Assembly: GCF_000321225.1 (NCBI RefSeq)
Contig: NW_004451419.1
Coordinates: 698,413 to 762,412, forward strand
Source of the DNA: Odobenus rosmarus divergens
Lineage: Eukaryota > Chordata > Mammalia > Carnivora > Odobenidae
Direction: 5' to 3'
Length of the DNA stretch: 64,000 bases
The translations under genes were made by a program, and so were the position numbers. The notes under the pieces are model-generated. The model was not told the DNA's origin and searched no databases. It saw nothing but the letters and a program-made list of their open reading frames with translations. The first letter of the stretch is position 1, and every line of letters begins with the position of its first letter. Shown in pieces: positions 23,690 to 35,550 of the stretch.

Positions 23690-26600
23690 AAACAAAAGGA
23701 TAAATTTAGGAGAGAATCACAAAAACTCCTTTTCACAGTACATTCCAGAAATGGCAGTATTATCCATGTCTTTGTATCTTCAGATCTGTTCTTGTAGCTT
23801 TCAGATGTCTCCATAGCTGAAAATTTCCACCAGAATAATTCACTGGAGAGTTCATTACATTTAGTAAAAATTTCTGAAGTTTTTCTTCTACAGAAATCAG
23901 TTCATGGCTGATTGTTTTCTTTTGGTTGGTCTTTGTTTATTTCCAGTCAAAGGCTATTTATTCAGAGCTTGCTGTAACAAGGGAGTTGGTCACCATCGCT
24001 GTGTTTTGGCAGAGAATCTAAGGCAGGCAGAGAAGTGGGAAATTGTTATGGCGGGGGAGGGGAGGAGAAAGGAAGGCTTTCAGGTAAGTTCAGAGTGGAG
24101 GCTGTTGGCACAGGAAGTTGGAGATGGACTAACTATAAGAAGGGCATTCGGTGTGAGTGGTTAGGAAGTTTATCTGACTTTCCCCGGTTGGTCCTCAGTT
24201 GGAAGTGGAAACAGAAAGGGGGGAAGGTTGGCAATTAGGAATCAAGTCCTGGCCATTTTGAGCTGATGGTGACAGGCGCCATTGCATGGTTTTCCTGGAT
24301 TGTTAGCAGAGATAGGGAGCAGTCTGGCTCCTGGGAAGTCTCACCTAGCAGGCTGGCCTCCTGGGCTGGATCGCTGCAGGGCTGTAGGTCAGTCAGGGTT
24401 CTGTTTTTATATACAGGCTGGTCATTGTCCTTTTGTAATCAGTCTCTTATGATATTGACATCAAGGCATCCTTTGCTTTAGAACAAGCCTCTAGTTGGTG
24501 AAGATGATAGAGACGTTTAAACCCTGTCATTTTTATTTCTACCAGTAAAACCAGCATCTTCTGCCATTTCTCCTGCTATTCTTTTGAAATTTCTTGTTTT
24601 TTTTTTCCTATGTATGTATCCACTTCCTTACATTTTGTTGTTGCGTAGTTACTGACTTTCTCCATTGCTAAGCCACAGTTAGTGACTTTCACACAATTTT
24701 CTCTGTGAGGATCTTCAGGGTACAATTCTAAAGGCTGATTCTGGCTCTTCACAAATGTTTTTATGATTGACGAACTTCATTTAAAACTGCACATGAGAAA
24801 TAGAACTCTGAAAAGAAAAAAAGAATGCATAAAGCTCTCATTATTTCTAATCCATCGCTTAAGCCCAGAAATGGGTAAATACAACAGAACCTGGACACAC
24901 AGACCAGAGCCCAAAGTGAGTACAAACAATTCGAATTCAATGTGATCTTTTTCTGAATAGGAACCCATGTGGTTGAGTCTCCGTGTGTCGGAGGATGACC
25001 ACATAACTAGGAAATCTCCAAATTCTATGTAGAATTCAATGCCTTTTAGAGGATAATCCACAAAATGTGCTAATTTGAAGCTTACAAATACATTATCAAA
25101 ACTCAATAGAAATAGCTGGGCTATAATCATTTAAGACTTAGATGAATGGAAGATTCTTTTGCAGAAGGACTATTTTATCCCTGACACTGCCTAGAAGTGC
25201 TGGTGCCTAGTGATCTAAAAGCAGACTGACTTTTAGTTGGTTTTATTATGATTTGTAAATACTCTATAGTCACCTGGGCGATCCTGCCGTTCCCAGTTCC
25301 CCACCAGTCTGCCTCTGGAAGTGTACTAACACCACGGGATGACCACCAAGAGTGGGTAAGGGAAACCTCAAAAGCAAGGAGCACAGTGTGCCTACATGGT
25401 ATGCTCCCGGGGGCGTGTATGTTAAGTGAAGTATGCACTTCCATGTACATACATATTTCAGCGTGGAATAACTCTTGCAGAACATAGAAGACATCATTCA
25501 AATGACTGTTACAAGAAGTCTGGGAAACTAAGGGGTGGACTGGGAGCTGGTCTCTGTCTAGTTGACTCTCGGGTGATGACTTCGGTTCATTGAGGAGAGA
25601 CTTACCTGGATCTCGGCTGAGAAGTCAAGAGCATCTTTACTTTTCTTAAGGGTGTGGTGACTGGTCAGAAATGTAGGTGACTAGTCAAAGATCAGTGGCT
25701 GTAACGTAATCCCTAGGGAGGTCCGGTTTCCAGTTCTTATCGCTTGCAAGCAGCCCCGTGTGCCGCAGGTGGGAGGCCTTAGGGTGCAGTCACCGCCTCC
25801 TACGATGAATTATTAATACTGCCCCGCCAAGTAAACTAGAATCGCATCATACCTTGCTGCTATGCATTGCAGGATCATAAGCCAACGGGGAGGAGGTTTT
25901 GAATGGCTCGAGCAGAGTAACTGTTAACAGCCCACGCTCCCTCCTTGCAGGATGGCATCCAAGGTAATGCGATTGGGAGGTAGCACCTTCTCTTCTATTG
26001 GGAGCTGTTGAAACAACAGTAAGCTGGGCCTCCAGGAGGCAGGGAGCGAGAACTGGGCCCACATTTAAGATTCTGAATTTATTTGGTGAGCATTTTGAGA
26101 TGACTGGTAGATGTCCCCCTTTTTTTGTTTGGGGGGGTGTGATCCCTTTGGATGGAAGTGTGGGGTGTTATCAACTCATTTGAGATGAGAGATGGAGCAG
26201 TGCTGTCGATCAACCTTTCTGTGGTTATGGAAATGGTCTATATTCTCGACATCCGGTGCAGTAGCTGCCGGCCATGTGCGACTACTGAGTGCTTGGAATG
26301 TGGTTACTGTGCCTGGAAACCTGAATTTTCAATTTCACTTAATTTTAATTCATTCAAATAGCCACATGCGGCTAGTGACTGCTGTGTTGGGTAGCACAGG
26401 TAGAACCTTAAATAATAGGTAGATACCCAATGTTGAAGAAAATCATGGGTAGTAATGACTTTCACATATGAGACTGTTTGTAAATCTATCCCAAGTACTT
26501 TGTGTTTACTTTTAGATGTGCTAGCCCCAAATTGTCTCAGGGAAAGAGCACCCTAAGAAGTTTAAACTGAGCTATTTTCCTAGGCATGTAGACAATGACA

Positions 26601-27335
26601 GTAATTCTCCTGGGGCAATGGAAGACAGAATTTGAGTATGGCCTACTGGCTTTTTCCAGGAGTTCATTAAAAGCTTAAAGATGTAGAAGGACAATTTTTT
26701 TTCTGACCTTTTTTTTTCTTTTGCTTGACCATCTCTAGCTAATTGTCTATTTGGAAAATATTATCTGTTGAAAAGATAATTTCTCCTTCTCTAGACAGCC
26801 AAAAAGGTCACAGAAGCATTTATATATGTAGCTAGAATAATTTAGTAGCCAGGCACAGACTTCTCATGCACAATGAAGAAATTCTAGCTACAGCCTGTCA
26901 TCGATCCCTTCAGTCAATGATCCATTTCTATAGCACCTAATACCATCGCTTTGGCAACTGGTGACTCCAAATGGCACTGTCCTTGACCAGAAATGTACTT
27001 GAACTCCCAGAGGTCCTGGTTTTACCTGCCATTCCTGCATTATGTCCCAGAATAGTAACTCTAGGAAACATGATTCATGAGGAGAAATAATTTGGTTCAT
27101 TGGAGAGGAGTATTCACTGTGGAGTGGGTCTTGCGGAGGAAATGTAACAGGTAGGTCTATCCTCAAGCAAGGTGTCCTATGGCATCTCCCATTGTCATGG
27201 CTGTATGAAATTCATGTAGAAGAATACATGCAGATTCATCTATATGTGGTTATGCTTTAAAAAAAAATGAAGGCAAGTTATCCTTCCTTAACTTGTGAAT
27301 TAACTCCCAGATTCTTTTGGTAAACATTTGAGTTG
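23690..27335. other. mostly unique intergenic sequence
   Basis: About 3.6 kb with only the fragment at 26225-26410 recognised as a repeat. ORFs of up to 117 codons exist (24777-25501) but overlap on both strands without domains. Confidence 0.5.
26225..26410. mobile_element. MER-type DNA transposon fragment
   Basis: gtgcgactactgagtgcttg, gaatgtggttactgtgcctg and tagccacatgcggctagtga are related to the palindromic element at 7645-7800. Confidence 0.55.
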
Positions 27336-27339
27336 AAAT

Positions 27340-28015
27340 GCTACTTCATAATAAAGACGAGCCAACCACTGATACATCCATCGTCTTGGATGGATCTCAA
27401 AGGCATTATGCTGAGTGAAAAAAATGATAGTCTCAAAAGGTTATATACTCTGTGACTCCATTTATATATCCTTCTTAAAATAACATGGTTATAGGGGCGC
27501 CTGGGTGGCTCAGTCATTAAGCGTCTGCCTTTGGCTCAGGTCATGATCCCAGGGTGCTGGGATCAAGCCCCGCATCGGTTTCCCTGCTCCGTGGGAAGCC
27601 TGCTTCTCCCACTCTCCCTGCTTGTGTTCCCTCTCTCACTGTGTCTCTGTCAAATAAATAAATAAAATCTTAAAAAGAAAAATAACAGAGCTGAAGAACA
27701 GAACACGGAGTTGCCAGGAGTTGGAGAAACTGGTTGGTATGACTTTAGGAAATGACGGAGCAATTCTGGGTCTCGATTGTCATGGTGGTTACATGAATAC
27801 ACACATGGGATAAAATTATATAGAAGTACCTGACATGACTACATATAAAAGTTAGTGAAATCTGAATAAAATCTGAAGATTGTCCTAGCATTGATTTCCT
27901 GGTACTATGGTTACTGCTAACTTTGGGGGAGTCTGGATGAAGGGTACGTGGGCTCTTTCTGTACTAGTTTTGCAACTTCTTGTGAGTCTATAATTATCTC
28001 AAAAAGGTTTTTTAG
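27340..28015 (+). mobile_element. LINE-1 3' end, sense, split by a CanSINE
   Basis: tctcaaaggcattatgctga, ctgtgactccatttatatat, then after the SINE ggagttgccaggagttggag, ggttactgctaactttgggg and tgcaacttcttgtgagtcta. No coding frame survives. Confidence 0.75.
27493..27676 (+). mobile_element. CanSINE, near-consensus
   Basis: Head ggggcgcctgggtggctcag, box catgatcccagggtgctggg, and tail aaataaataaataaaatctt. Flanks share aaaataaca. Inserted in the LINE-1 at 27340-28015. Confidence 0.95.
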
Positions 28016-28335
28016 AGCCTGATTCGGAAATTTTAGCAACAGAGCCATTAGGAATGATCTCCGAAGGGGTTGGGCTTGATGAACCGAACAAAATGAATAA
28101 TGGTGCCGCTCAAGTGAACATCATCCTTATGTTGGCATTTTTAGTTCATGGGCAATTCATTCAGAGGCTCATTTTGTGCAAATCATCTGGGCAGTTGCCT
28201 CTTTCCTCCAGGTTAGTCGAATTGTAGGAACTTGCCATTTGGTCAGAAATCAGGAAGCTCCCTGGTCAGATACTGAGGAAGCAACTCATGATTTCCAGCC
28301 ATGTTCCATGTTTGTACAGAATGGATTCCACCGTG
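28016..28335. other. unassigned sequence
   Basis: No recognisable gene or repeat. Confidence 0.4.
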
Positions 28336-28339
28336 CTTC

Positions 28340-29160
28340 TTTCTTTCTTTTTACAGTCTTTGTTGTAAAGTCTGATTTCTCCAACATAAGTATTGCTACT
28401 CTGGCTTGCTTTCGGTGTCCATCCATAAATGTTTCACTATCCTCCCACTTTCAATCTGCAGGGGTCTCTAGGTCTAAGATGAGTCTCTTGTAGACAGCAC
28501 ATAGACGGGTCTTGTTGTTGTTTATCCATTCTGACACCTTATGTCTTTTGATTGGAGCATTTAGTCCATTTACATTCAAAGTAATTAGTGACAGAGGGCC
28601 GCCTGGGTGGCTCAGTCAGTTAAGCATCTAACTGTTGATTTTGGACTCAGGTCATGATCTCAGGGTCGTGGGACTGAGCCCCCGTGTCATGCTCGCTCAC
28701 TCTCTCAAAAATATTGATATATATTTCTCGCCACTTTATTACTTGTTTTGTCACTGTTTCTGGAGATTTTCTCTGATCCTTTCTTGTCTTTGGTCTCTCC
28801 TCTGCTGTTTTATGGTGGAATGTTCAGAATATATCTGCTAAGTCCATCTGGTCCATGTGTCATTCAAAGCCATTGTTCGCTTGTTGATTTTCTGTTTAGA
28901 TGATCTGTCCATTGATGTAAATGAGATGTTAAAGTCTCCTACTATTATTGTGTTATTATTGGTTCCTTTAGTTATCTTATATATTTGGGGGCTCCCATGT
29001 TGGTGCATAAATATTTACAACTGTGCTATCTTCTTACTGGATTGTCCCCTTTATGACTATATAATGCCTTTCTTTGTCTCTTTTGACACACCATATTTCA
29101 AATAATAAGTCCTTTGCCATAGTTCAAATATATTTTGGTGTTGTTATATTTTTATGACTG
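28340..29160 (-). mobile_element. LINE-1 internal fragment, antisense
   Basis: tctctaggtctaagatgagt, ttgtagacagcacatagacg, ttagtccatttacattcaaa and gttaaagtctcctactatta are the antisense ORF2 endonuclease region. Broken by stops and by the SINE at 28598-28709. Confidence 0.85.
28598..28709 (+). mobile_element. CanSINE, truncated in the CT-rich part
   Basis: gccgcctgggtggctcagtc to ctcgctcactctctcaaaaa; about 110 bp, lacking much of the CT-rich segment and tail. Confidence 0.85.
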
Positions 29161-29210
29161 TAACACATCAGAGACAAAAGCATGGGTAATTTTTTTAAAA
29201 CTTTATTTTA

Positions 29211-29408
29211 TTTTTTTTTTAAGATTTTATTTATGTATTTGACAGACAGAGATACAGGGAGAGAGGGGAAACAAGCAGGGGGAGTGGGAGAGGGAGAAGC
29301 AGGTTTCCTGACAAGCAAGGATCCTGATGCGGGACTCGATCCCAGGACCCTGGGATCATGACCTGAGCCAAAGGCAGATGCTTACCAACTGAGCCACCCA
29401 GGCGCCCC
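29211..29408 (-). mobile_element. CanSINE, antisense, young
   Basis: Perfect 15-bp duplication taaaactttatttta at 29196-29210 and 29409-29423. Full length. Confidence 0.97.
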
Positions 29409-29423
29409 TAAAACTTTATTTTA

Positions 29424-29640
29424 AAATAATTACAGACTCACAAAGTTGCAGAAATAGCACAGAGAGGTCCTGTGTACACTTCATCCAGTGTCCCTCAATG
29501 GTTACATCTTACATAACTGTCATACAATATTTAAACCAGGACAGATTATGTTGGTACAACGTGTGTGGGTAGTGACATGCCATTTTTGAACATCTGTAGA
29601 TTTGTGCAACAGCTGCTACAATTAAGAGTAATCATTTTCA
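29424..29640 (-). mobile_element. LINE-1-like 3' fragment, antisense
   Basis: aaataattacagactcacaa, tgtacacttcatccagtgtc and caatggttacatcttacata are standard antisense LINE-1 phrases. The SINE at 29211 inserted at its edge. Confidence 0.65.
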
Positions 29641-29919
29641 CCCTGGTTATCTTAAGTGCTAATTCACTAAGCTCCTTACGCCTAGGATAGACTCATTTTC
29701 TTGTCTGGGTAGGAGGCAATGTCACTAGGAGACAGGTAAAGTAGTATGTTGGATTCAGAGAATAATTGGGTTCAATAAGCTGTTGGCTCTTATTTCTGAT
29801 GCCTATGTTTAAAATTTTGCAACTCATTTTGGTGCGGCTTATTTTTAAAGCAAAACGCATCTAAACAAGGCTGGTGTGGGGTGTGTGTGTGTGTTTGTAT
29901 TACTACTATAAAAACTTTT
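29641..29919. other. unassigned sequence ending in a GT microsatellite
   Basis: No gene. A (GT)n run lies at about 29879-29894. Confidence 0.5.
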
Positions 29920-30101
29920 GGGGTGCCTGGGTGGCTCAGTCAGTTAAGCGTCTGCCTTCGATCTCAGGGTCCGGGGATCGAGTCCCGCATCAGGCTCCCT
30001 GCTCGGTGGGAAGCCTGCTTCTCCCTCTGCCTCTCCTCCCCCCTCTGCTTGTGTTTTCTCTCTCTCTCTCTCAAATAAATAAAATCTTAAAAAAAAAAAA
30101 A
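29920..30101 (+). mobile_element. CanSINE with internal deletion
   Basis: ggggtgcctgggtggctcag then ctgccttcgatctcagggtc: the usual gctcaggtcatgatc stretch is shortened. Ends aaataaataaaatcttaaaa. Confidence 0.93.
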
Positions 30102-30495
30102 CAAACCTCTTTTGAACACTTGCCTCTCTTCAATCTCCACTATATTCCCTTATCTTTTGACTAATGAAGTAAGCATTTTATATTGAAATGTTAAAGAAAA
30201 CCAAACTCACACACAGTTTGACAGCAGGAACTTATACTATTTTAAGTAACTTCCTAATTAACTATTTTTTATTGGAATCTAAAAGCCATTTAAAAGCTTA
30301 GGCATGGAGTCCAGGGTTGTCTTCACTGTGCGTATCATTGTGTTTTTATTCCTAAAGAGATTGTATGTTCCTGGGGACAAAGCGCCTCCCATAATGCCTT
30401 GTACAACATTAAATGTTCAGAAATTGTTTGATCGGGTGCTGTGTTCACAGAGTTTTGATTTTGATTGTGCTCATAGTCCCTATTTATTAAAATCG
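30102..30495. other. unassigned sequence
   Basis: No gene or identified repeat over about 390 bp. Confidence 0.4.
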
Positions 30496-30504
30496 CTCAA
30501 CTTT

Positions 30505-30619
30505 TGGGGCACCTGGCTGGCTCAGTTGGTAGAGCACGTGACTCTTGATGTCTGGGTTGTAAGTTCAAGCCCCACATTGGATGTAGAGATTGCTTAAAAA
30601 TAAAATCTTAAAAAAAATG
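30505..30619 (+). mobile_element. short-class CanSINE
   Basis: ggggcacctggctggctcag to gtagagattgcttaaaaata plus aaatctt, with no CT-rich segment. Direct repeats ctcaacttt at 30496-30504 and 30623-30631. Confidence 0.9.
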
Positions 30620-30631
30620 TCCCTCAACTTT

Positions 30632-31058
30632 CTAATCTGATCATTGGCTTCTTAAATAAACAACACAGACTCTACAGTCAACATTTCTAATAGTTTTAGC
30701 TGATTGGATAAAATGACCTCATTTTGTCTCTGCTTAAATCAAGCATCATCTAACACAAAGGATCCCATGGTGGTCAGAGAAGCTGGTTCTAATTATGCTG
30801 TTTTTCATCACTGTCAGAGAAGGTGAAACTCCGTTTTCCCTTCCATTTAGTTTCCTAGATATTCAGGATTCTGTCAGATGAGCTTTGCTCTCTTTCTTTG
30901 CTTCAGAATTTTACTACTGAATGGAACAAGAAGGTGCTCTCAATATGATACAGAAAATGAAGGGTTTTTTTCATCTTTCCAGGTGTCAGTCTCTTGTTAC
31001 AGAAGTCTGGTTCTGTTCATAATTCCACTTTTAAATGAGTCTTTAAAAGATGATACTT
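30632..31058. other. unassigned sequence
   Basis: No gene or clear repeat. Confidence 0.4.
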
Positions 31059-31244
31059 GGGGCGCCTGGGTGGCTCAGTCGTTAAGCGTCTGCCTTCGGC
31101 TCAGGTCATGATCCCAGGGTCCTGGGATCGAGCCCCGCATCGGGCTCCCTGCTCCGCGGGAAGCCTGCTTCTCCCTCTCCCACTCCCCCTGCTTGTGTTC
31201 CCTCTCTCGCTGTGTCTCTCTCTGTCAAATAAATAAATAAAAAT
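31059..31244 (+). mobile_element. CanSINE, essentially consensus
   Basis: The cleanest copy in the window: gggcgcctgggtggctcagt, gcgtctgccttcggctcagg, gatcgagccccgcatcgggc and a regular AAATA tail. A recent insertion is likely. Confidence 0.97.
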
Positions 31245-31257
31245 ATACTTACTGTTT

Positions 31258-31419
31258 TAACTTTTAATGAGGGCATCAGGGAGGGGCAGAGAGAATCTTT
31301 AAGCAGGTTTCACACAGAGCATGGAGCCCAACATGGGGCTCCATCTCACAACTCTGAGATCATGACCCGAGCCAAAATCAAGATCAGATGCTTAACCAAC
31401 TGAGCCACCCAGGAACCCC
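31258..31419 (-). mobile_element. CanSINE, antisense, older
   Basis: catggagcccaacatggggc to actgagccacccaggaaccc. It lacks the T tract and start, and stands 14 bp from the sense copy at 31059, forming a potential inverted pair. Confidence 0.85.
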
Positions 31420-31755
31420 AGTCATGTTATTTTTAAAAGATAAAAAACCATGTATAAAACATTGTCCCAGTATTTTTACATACACACACGCCTGGGGTGA
31501 GGAAGACTAGAAAGGAATATTCCAAAATGAAAACAGTGGGAATTTCTGAATGGTGATGATTTTTATTCTCTTCATTGTATTTTTCCAGAATGGCTAAAAT
31601 GAATGTGTATTTCTTTTATAATCAGACAGAAAAAAGATACAATTTTAAAGAGCTATATCCGTGGGGGCATTTAATAGATGTTTACTTAATAAGTATACTT
31701 CTCATTCTCCTTTCCCTACTTAATCTCATCATAAACCTATGTCAACAACAAAATC
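31420..31755. other. unassigned sequence
   Basis: No gene or clear repeat; resembles an old LINE-1 tail around 31530-31625 but not firmly. Confidence 0.4.
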
Positions 31756-31759
31756 CAGA

Positions 31760-32000
31760 AAAGGCTTTTTTTTCTTAAGTATAGTTGACACACAATGTTA
31801 CATTAGTTTCATGCGTAGGAGACAGTGGTTCGACACGTGTGTATATTACATATTACGCTATCACCAGAGGTAGATGCTACCATCTGTCCCCGAGCATTCC
31901 TACCACAATATCATTGACTCTATTCCGTATGCTGTGCCTTTTTTTCCTGTGATTTACTCATTCCATAACTGGAAGCCTATATCTCCACAGAAAAGTAAAT
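31760..32000 (-). mobile_element. LINE-1 3' UTR, antisense
   Basis: agtatagttgacacacaatg, ttacattagtttcatgcgta and gtggttcgacacgtgtgtat are typical of an antisense LINE-1 3' UTR. Confidence 0.75.
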
Positions 32001-32244
32001 TTTAAAAAACTGTACATACGTATCTTTATTTCATGCATATTTGTCCTCAAGAGGTGCCTGTCGCATGCTGTCTTTCTCCTCCTTTCCTATAAGAAGCCCT
32101 AGAAATCCCAGCCCAAAGACACCCAGGGTACAACTTGCTGGGGTATGTGCACAAGAATTCTACCCTTTGTGGAGTGAACATTTCCAATAAGTTAATCCAG
32201 CCCATGGCTAAAGAGCTTGTACATATGTTTTGTTTTTTTTTATT
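32001..32244. other. unassigned sequence
   Basis: No recognisable gene or repeat. Confidence 0.4.
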
Positions 32245-32260
32245 AAAAACTTGGGACAGG

Positions 32261-32452
32261 GCGCCTGGGTGGCTCAGTTGGTTAAGCGACTGCCTTCGGC
32301 TCAGATCATGATCCTGGAGTCCCGGGATCGAGTCCCGCATCGGGATCCCTGCTCGGCGGGGAGTCTGCTTCTCCCTCTGACCCTCTTCCCTCTCGTGCTA
32401 TCTCCATTCTCTCTCTCTCAAATAAATAAATAAAATCTTAAAAAAAAAAAAA
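32261..32452 (+). mobile_element. CanSINE, young
   Basis: 16-bp duplication aaaaacttgggacagg (32245-32260) and aaaaacttaggacagg (32453-32468), one difference. Long A tail. Confidence 0.97.
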
Positions 32453-32468
32453 AAAAACTTAGGACAGG

Positions 32469-32835
32469 AAAAATTCGGAAAGAGGAAGCTGAAAGACTGG
32501 CAGTATCTTTTCGGTTTTGGTGTCTACCTACCGTTTGCTTTTATAGATTTGAGAGGAGTCCTTTGGGACCCCACCTCCCCAGAAGAAAAAAAAAAGGAGG
32601 TGGACGGAGGGTATGTCCTGCCTGGCAAGTTCAATAGCAGAAAAGGGAAATAACCTGGCTGGCATTGGACATGGAGGAAGAAATCTCCAATCTCCATAGA
32701 GGATTGGAAAATCTCCAATGAATTCCAGTCTTTGGAAAAGAAAAACCATTGAACTTGCAGTTTCCAAAAGCAGCAATAGCCTTCTCAGGTGATGTTGATA
32801 CTGCAGGTATACAAAGCACTAGCACGCTTGAAGGA
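32469..32835. other. unassigned sequence
   Basis: No recognised gene. Three overlapping minus-strand ORFs (64-82 codons) in different frames carry no domain. Confidence 0.4.
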
Positions 32836-33005
32836 ATGGGGTTCTAAGTACGGTCCTGGGCTACCTGGACCTATTCACTGGGATGGCTTGGGGTACCTGT
32901 TAAACATCCAGGTTCCTGGGCCCACACTCTGTGTTTTCCCAGGCTTCGCCAGGTGATCTGCTGCCATATTCAAGTTGGAGAACCACAGTCTCCACTTTCG
33001 GTGAT
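32836..33005 (+). mobile_element. MER5A-like hAT transposon
   Basis: ggtacctgttaaacatccag, gttcctgggcccacactctg, caggtgatctgctgccatat and ttggagaaccacagtc follow the MER5A order. Confidence 0.7.
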
Positions 33006-33325
33006 TTCTAAGCCTGCTGGAAGTCCTAGCTGTTTTCACCTGAGTGTTATTTAGGCAAAGATGTCAGAATGGGGACTACTTAAAAGGCCACGTAGAAAGC
33101 TGTCTGCTGTGGGATGTCTGTTAATTTCCTCATTGTCCCCAAAGGGACGTGGGCTGAGATGGAGGGGGGAATATATCCTGGGAAAATTCCAAGCGACACT
33201 TTTGCGTTCCTTGATCCAAATAGGTTTTAGTGTAATCCAAGGTCAATATCCAATTTCCGCTGAGTGTTTTTAAGGCTCCCAGATCATGAAATATCTTTTG
33301 CTCCAGGGTAAGCTAGCTGAGGATG
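33006..33325. other. unassigned sequence
   Basis: No recognisable repeat; a 70-codon ORF at 33061 has no domain. Confidence 0.4.
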
Positions 33326-33339
33326 CCAGGAAGATTCTT

Positions 33340-33536
33340 TTTTTTTTTTTTTTTTAAGATTTTATTTATTTGACAGAGAGAGACACAGCGAGAGGGAACA
33401 CAAGCAAGGGGAGTGGGAGAGGGAGAAGCAGGCTTCCCGCCGAGCAGGGAGCCTGATGCAGGGCTCGATCCCAGGACTCCGGGATCATGACCTGAGCAGA
33501 AGGCAGACGCTTAACGACTGAGCCACCCAGGCGCCC
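33340..33536 (-). mobile_element. CanSINE, antisense, young
   Basis: Perfect 14-bp duplication ccaggaagattctt at 33326-33339 and 33537-33550. Near-consensus body. Confidence 0.97.
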
Positions 33537-33689
33537 CCAGGAAGATTCTTAAGGCAAGAAAATGTCTCTTGTACAATTTTGTCTATAAACTCGGGGAAAC
33601 AGGGTTTCTGCATACTTCCATGGACTTCAGGAAAGGCAAAAATCAAATATCCTCAAATAAATATCCTCTGCTTACAACTGCTGTCTTGC

Positions 33690-34245
33690 AAAATTATTAA
33701 CAATAGCCAAAACATGGAAGCAATCTAGGTGTTGATCAATGGATGAATGGATAAAGAAAGTGTGTGTGTGTGTATTGTTATTCAACCATAAGAAGATTTT
33801 ACCACTTGTGACAACATTAATGGCATTATGCTAAGTGAAACAAGTCAGATAAAGACAAATATTGAATGATGTCACTCATATGTAGACTCTTAAAACAATG
33901 ACAAAAACCAAGCAGAACAGATTGTTGGTTGCCAGTATTGGGAGCTGGGCAAAATGGGTGAAGGGGGTCAAAAGGAACAAACTTCCAGGGATAAAATTAA
34001 ATCAATCAATCAATCCTGTGGTTGTAATATATAGCATGGCGACTATAGTTAATATTGTACTGTATACTTGAAAGCTGCTAAGAGTAAATCTTTAAAAGTT
34101 CTCACAAAAAAGAATTTTGTAACTGTGGTGATGGATGTTAACTAGATTTTTCGTGATCCTTTCATAGTGGATACAAATATTGAACTATGTTACACATCTG
34201 AGATTAACATAATGTTACATGTCCATTACATCTCAATTTAAAAAG
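33690..34245 (+). mobile_element. LINE-1 3' end, sense
   Basis: aacaatagccaaaacatgga, ggcattatgctaagtgaaac, gactatagttaatattgtac, tacttgaaagctgctaagag and a terminal gtccattacatctcaattta. Broken. Useful comparison for the LINE-1 3' end attached to the homeobox retrocopy at 44255-44419. Confidence 0.9.
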
Positions 34246-35252
34246 TGTATACTAAGGGAAAACTCTGCTATGAATTTTCCAAGATCTTTTTTAATAACGT
34301 ATTTAATTCATGGTTGGGAGTTCAGTGAGCAACATCTATGTCTTGCATTTGGTATTTTTTTTTTTTTTAGCCCCTGCTTAGGCTGGGAGATATGGCCATA
34401 TACTGTAACAAAAGTGTTTTCTCTACCTGCAACTCCCATGGGGCAGTTAAGAACCCATGAACTGCTCCATTTTTTACCAGGAGACAATCTAATCCCTAAG
34501 GTAATTTAGGAGCATTATTCTGTTTGCTGATATTCATAATTATACTCATTCAGTAGTGATTAAGAGACTGCAGTTGGATAATAAAACGCCAACAGTCCCC
34601 TTGTCCTGAGATGAAAAGATAGTCCTTCATTTCAACTGTTGAGCTGTCACTGTTGAGCAAATCAGAGACCTAAAAACTTGTAGTATTATAATGCTTTTAT
34701 CGCTCAAGTTCGATCCTTGTCAGTTCCACAGCTGAGACCCCTCGAATCAAAATATCTGACCACACTCTCTTAACAGGCATTTGATTTAAATTTTAGCTGC
34801 CACCAAGGATGGCCATTCAGAATTGGGGACAGCACCTTCAGAAGGGTTTCTTTTGAGAGCTAGACAAGTCTGCCTGCTCGGGGAGGGGACACTCTTTGAG
34901 TTCTATGCTCGAAACTGCTACCTGCTGTTTGCGGTGAATTTCTGGTGTCTGTGTGGGAAGGTAATGTCTCCACTCAAGTTCCAAACGACCTCATTTGTCA
35001 AGACTGTCAGGCACTGCAAAAGTGGAGCTGCTGGGAATCCAGAAAATCTTAATGAGGAAGTATCACACCTCCCGATCTGAGCGATGTATCAACAAACCCT
35101 TGAACGCTTATTTGGGAAGTGTTCTATTTGAAATTCTGCTTTGATTCTCTCGGTGTGTGCAGTTTTTTTTGTTTGTTTGTTTTTGCTCTTTACCATTGAT
35201 TCAGAAGTCTGGCTCCTAAGGAAAAAAGAAATGCATGCTAACCAAGAGACAG
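34246..35252. other. unique sequence, no repeats recognised
   Basis: Part of the longest repeat-poor region of the window. No ORF has a recognisable domain. Confidence 0.5.
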
Positions 35253-35550
35253 AGCAGGGATCAGCAAGCTTGTTCTGTAAAGGTCCAGATAGTAAGTATT
35301 TCAGGTTTTATGGGTCACACAGCCTCTCGTGCAAAAGCAGCCACAGACCTATATATATATAAATATATAAACAGTGAGCATGGCTGTATTCCAATAAATG
35401 ATGCTGAAATTGGAATTTCATAGAATTTTCTCATGTCACGAAATATTATGCTCTTGATTCCCCATCACCCCATCCCCCGACCATTTAAAAATGTAAAAAC
35501 CATCGTAGCTTGTGACCAAAACAGGCAGCTGTCTGGATTTGGCCCCCAGG
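35253..35550 (+). mobile_element. hAT-type non-autonomous DNA transposon
   Basis: cagggatcagcaagcttgtt, ctgtaaaggtccagatagta, catggctgtattccaataaa and gtctggatttggcccccagg match a common ancient hAT repeat. An internal TA-rich patch lies at 35349-35370. Confidence 0.65.
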
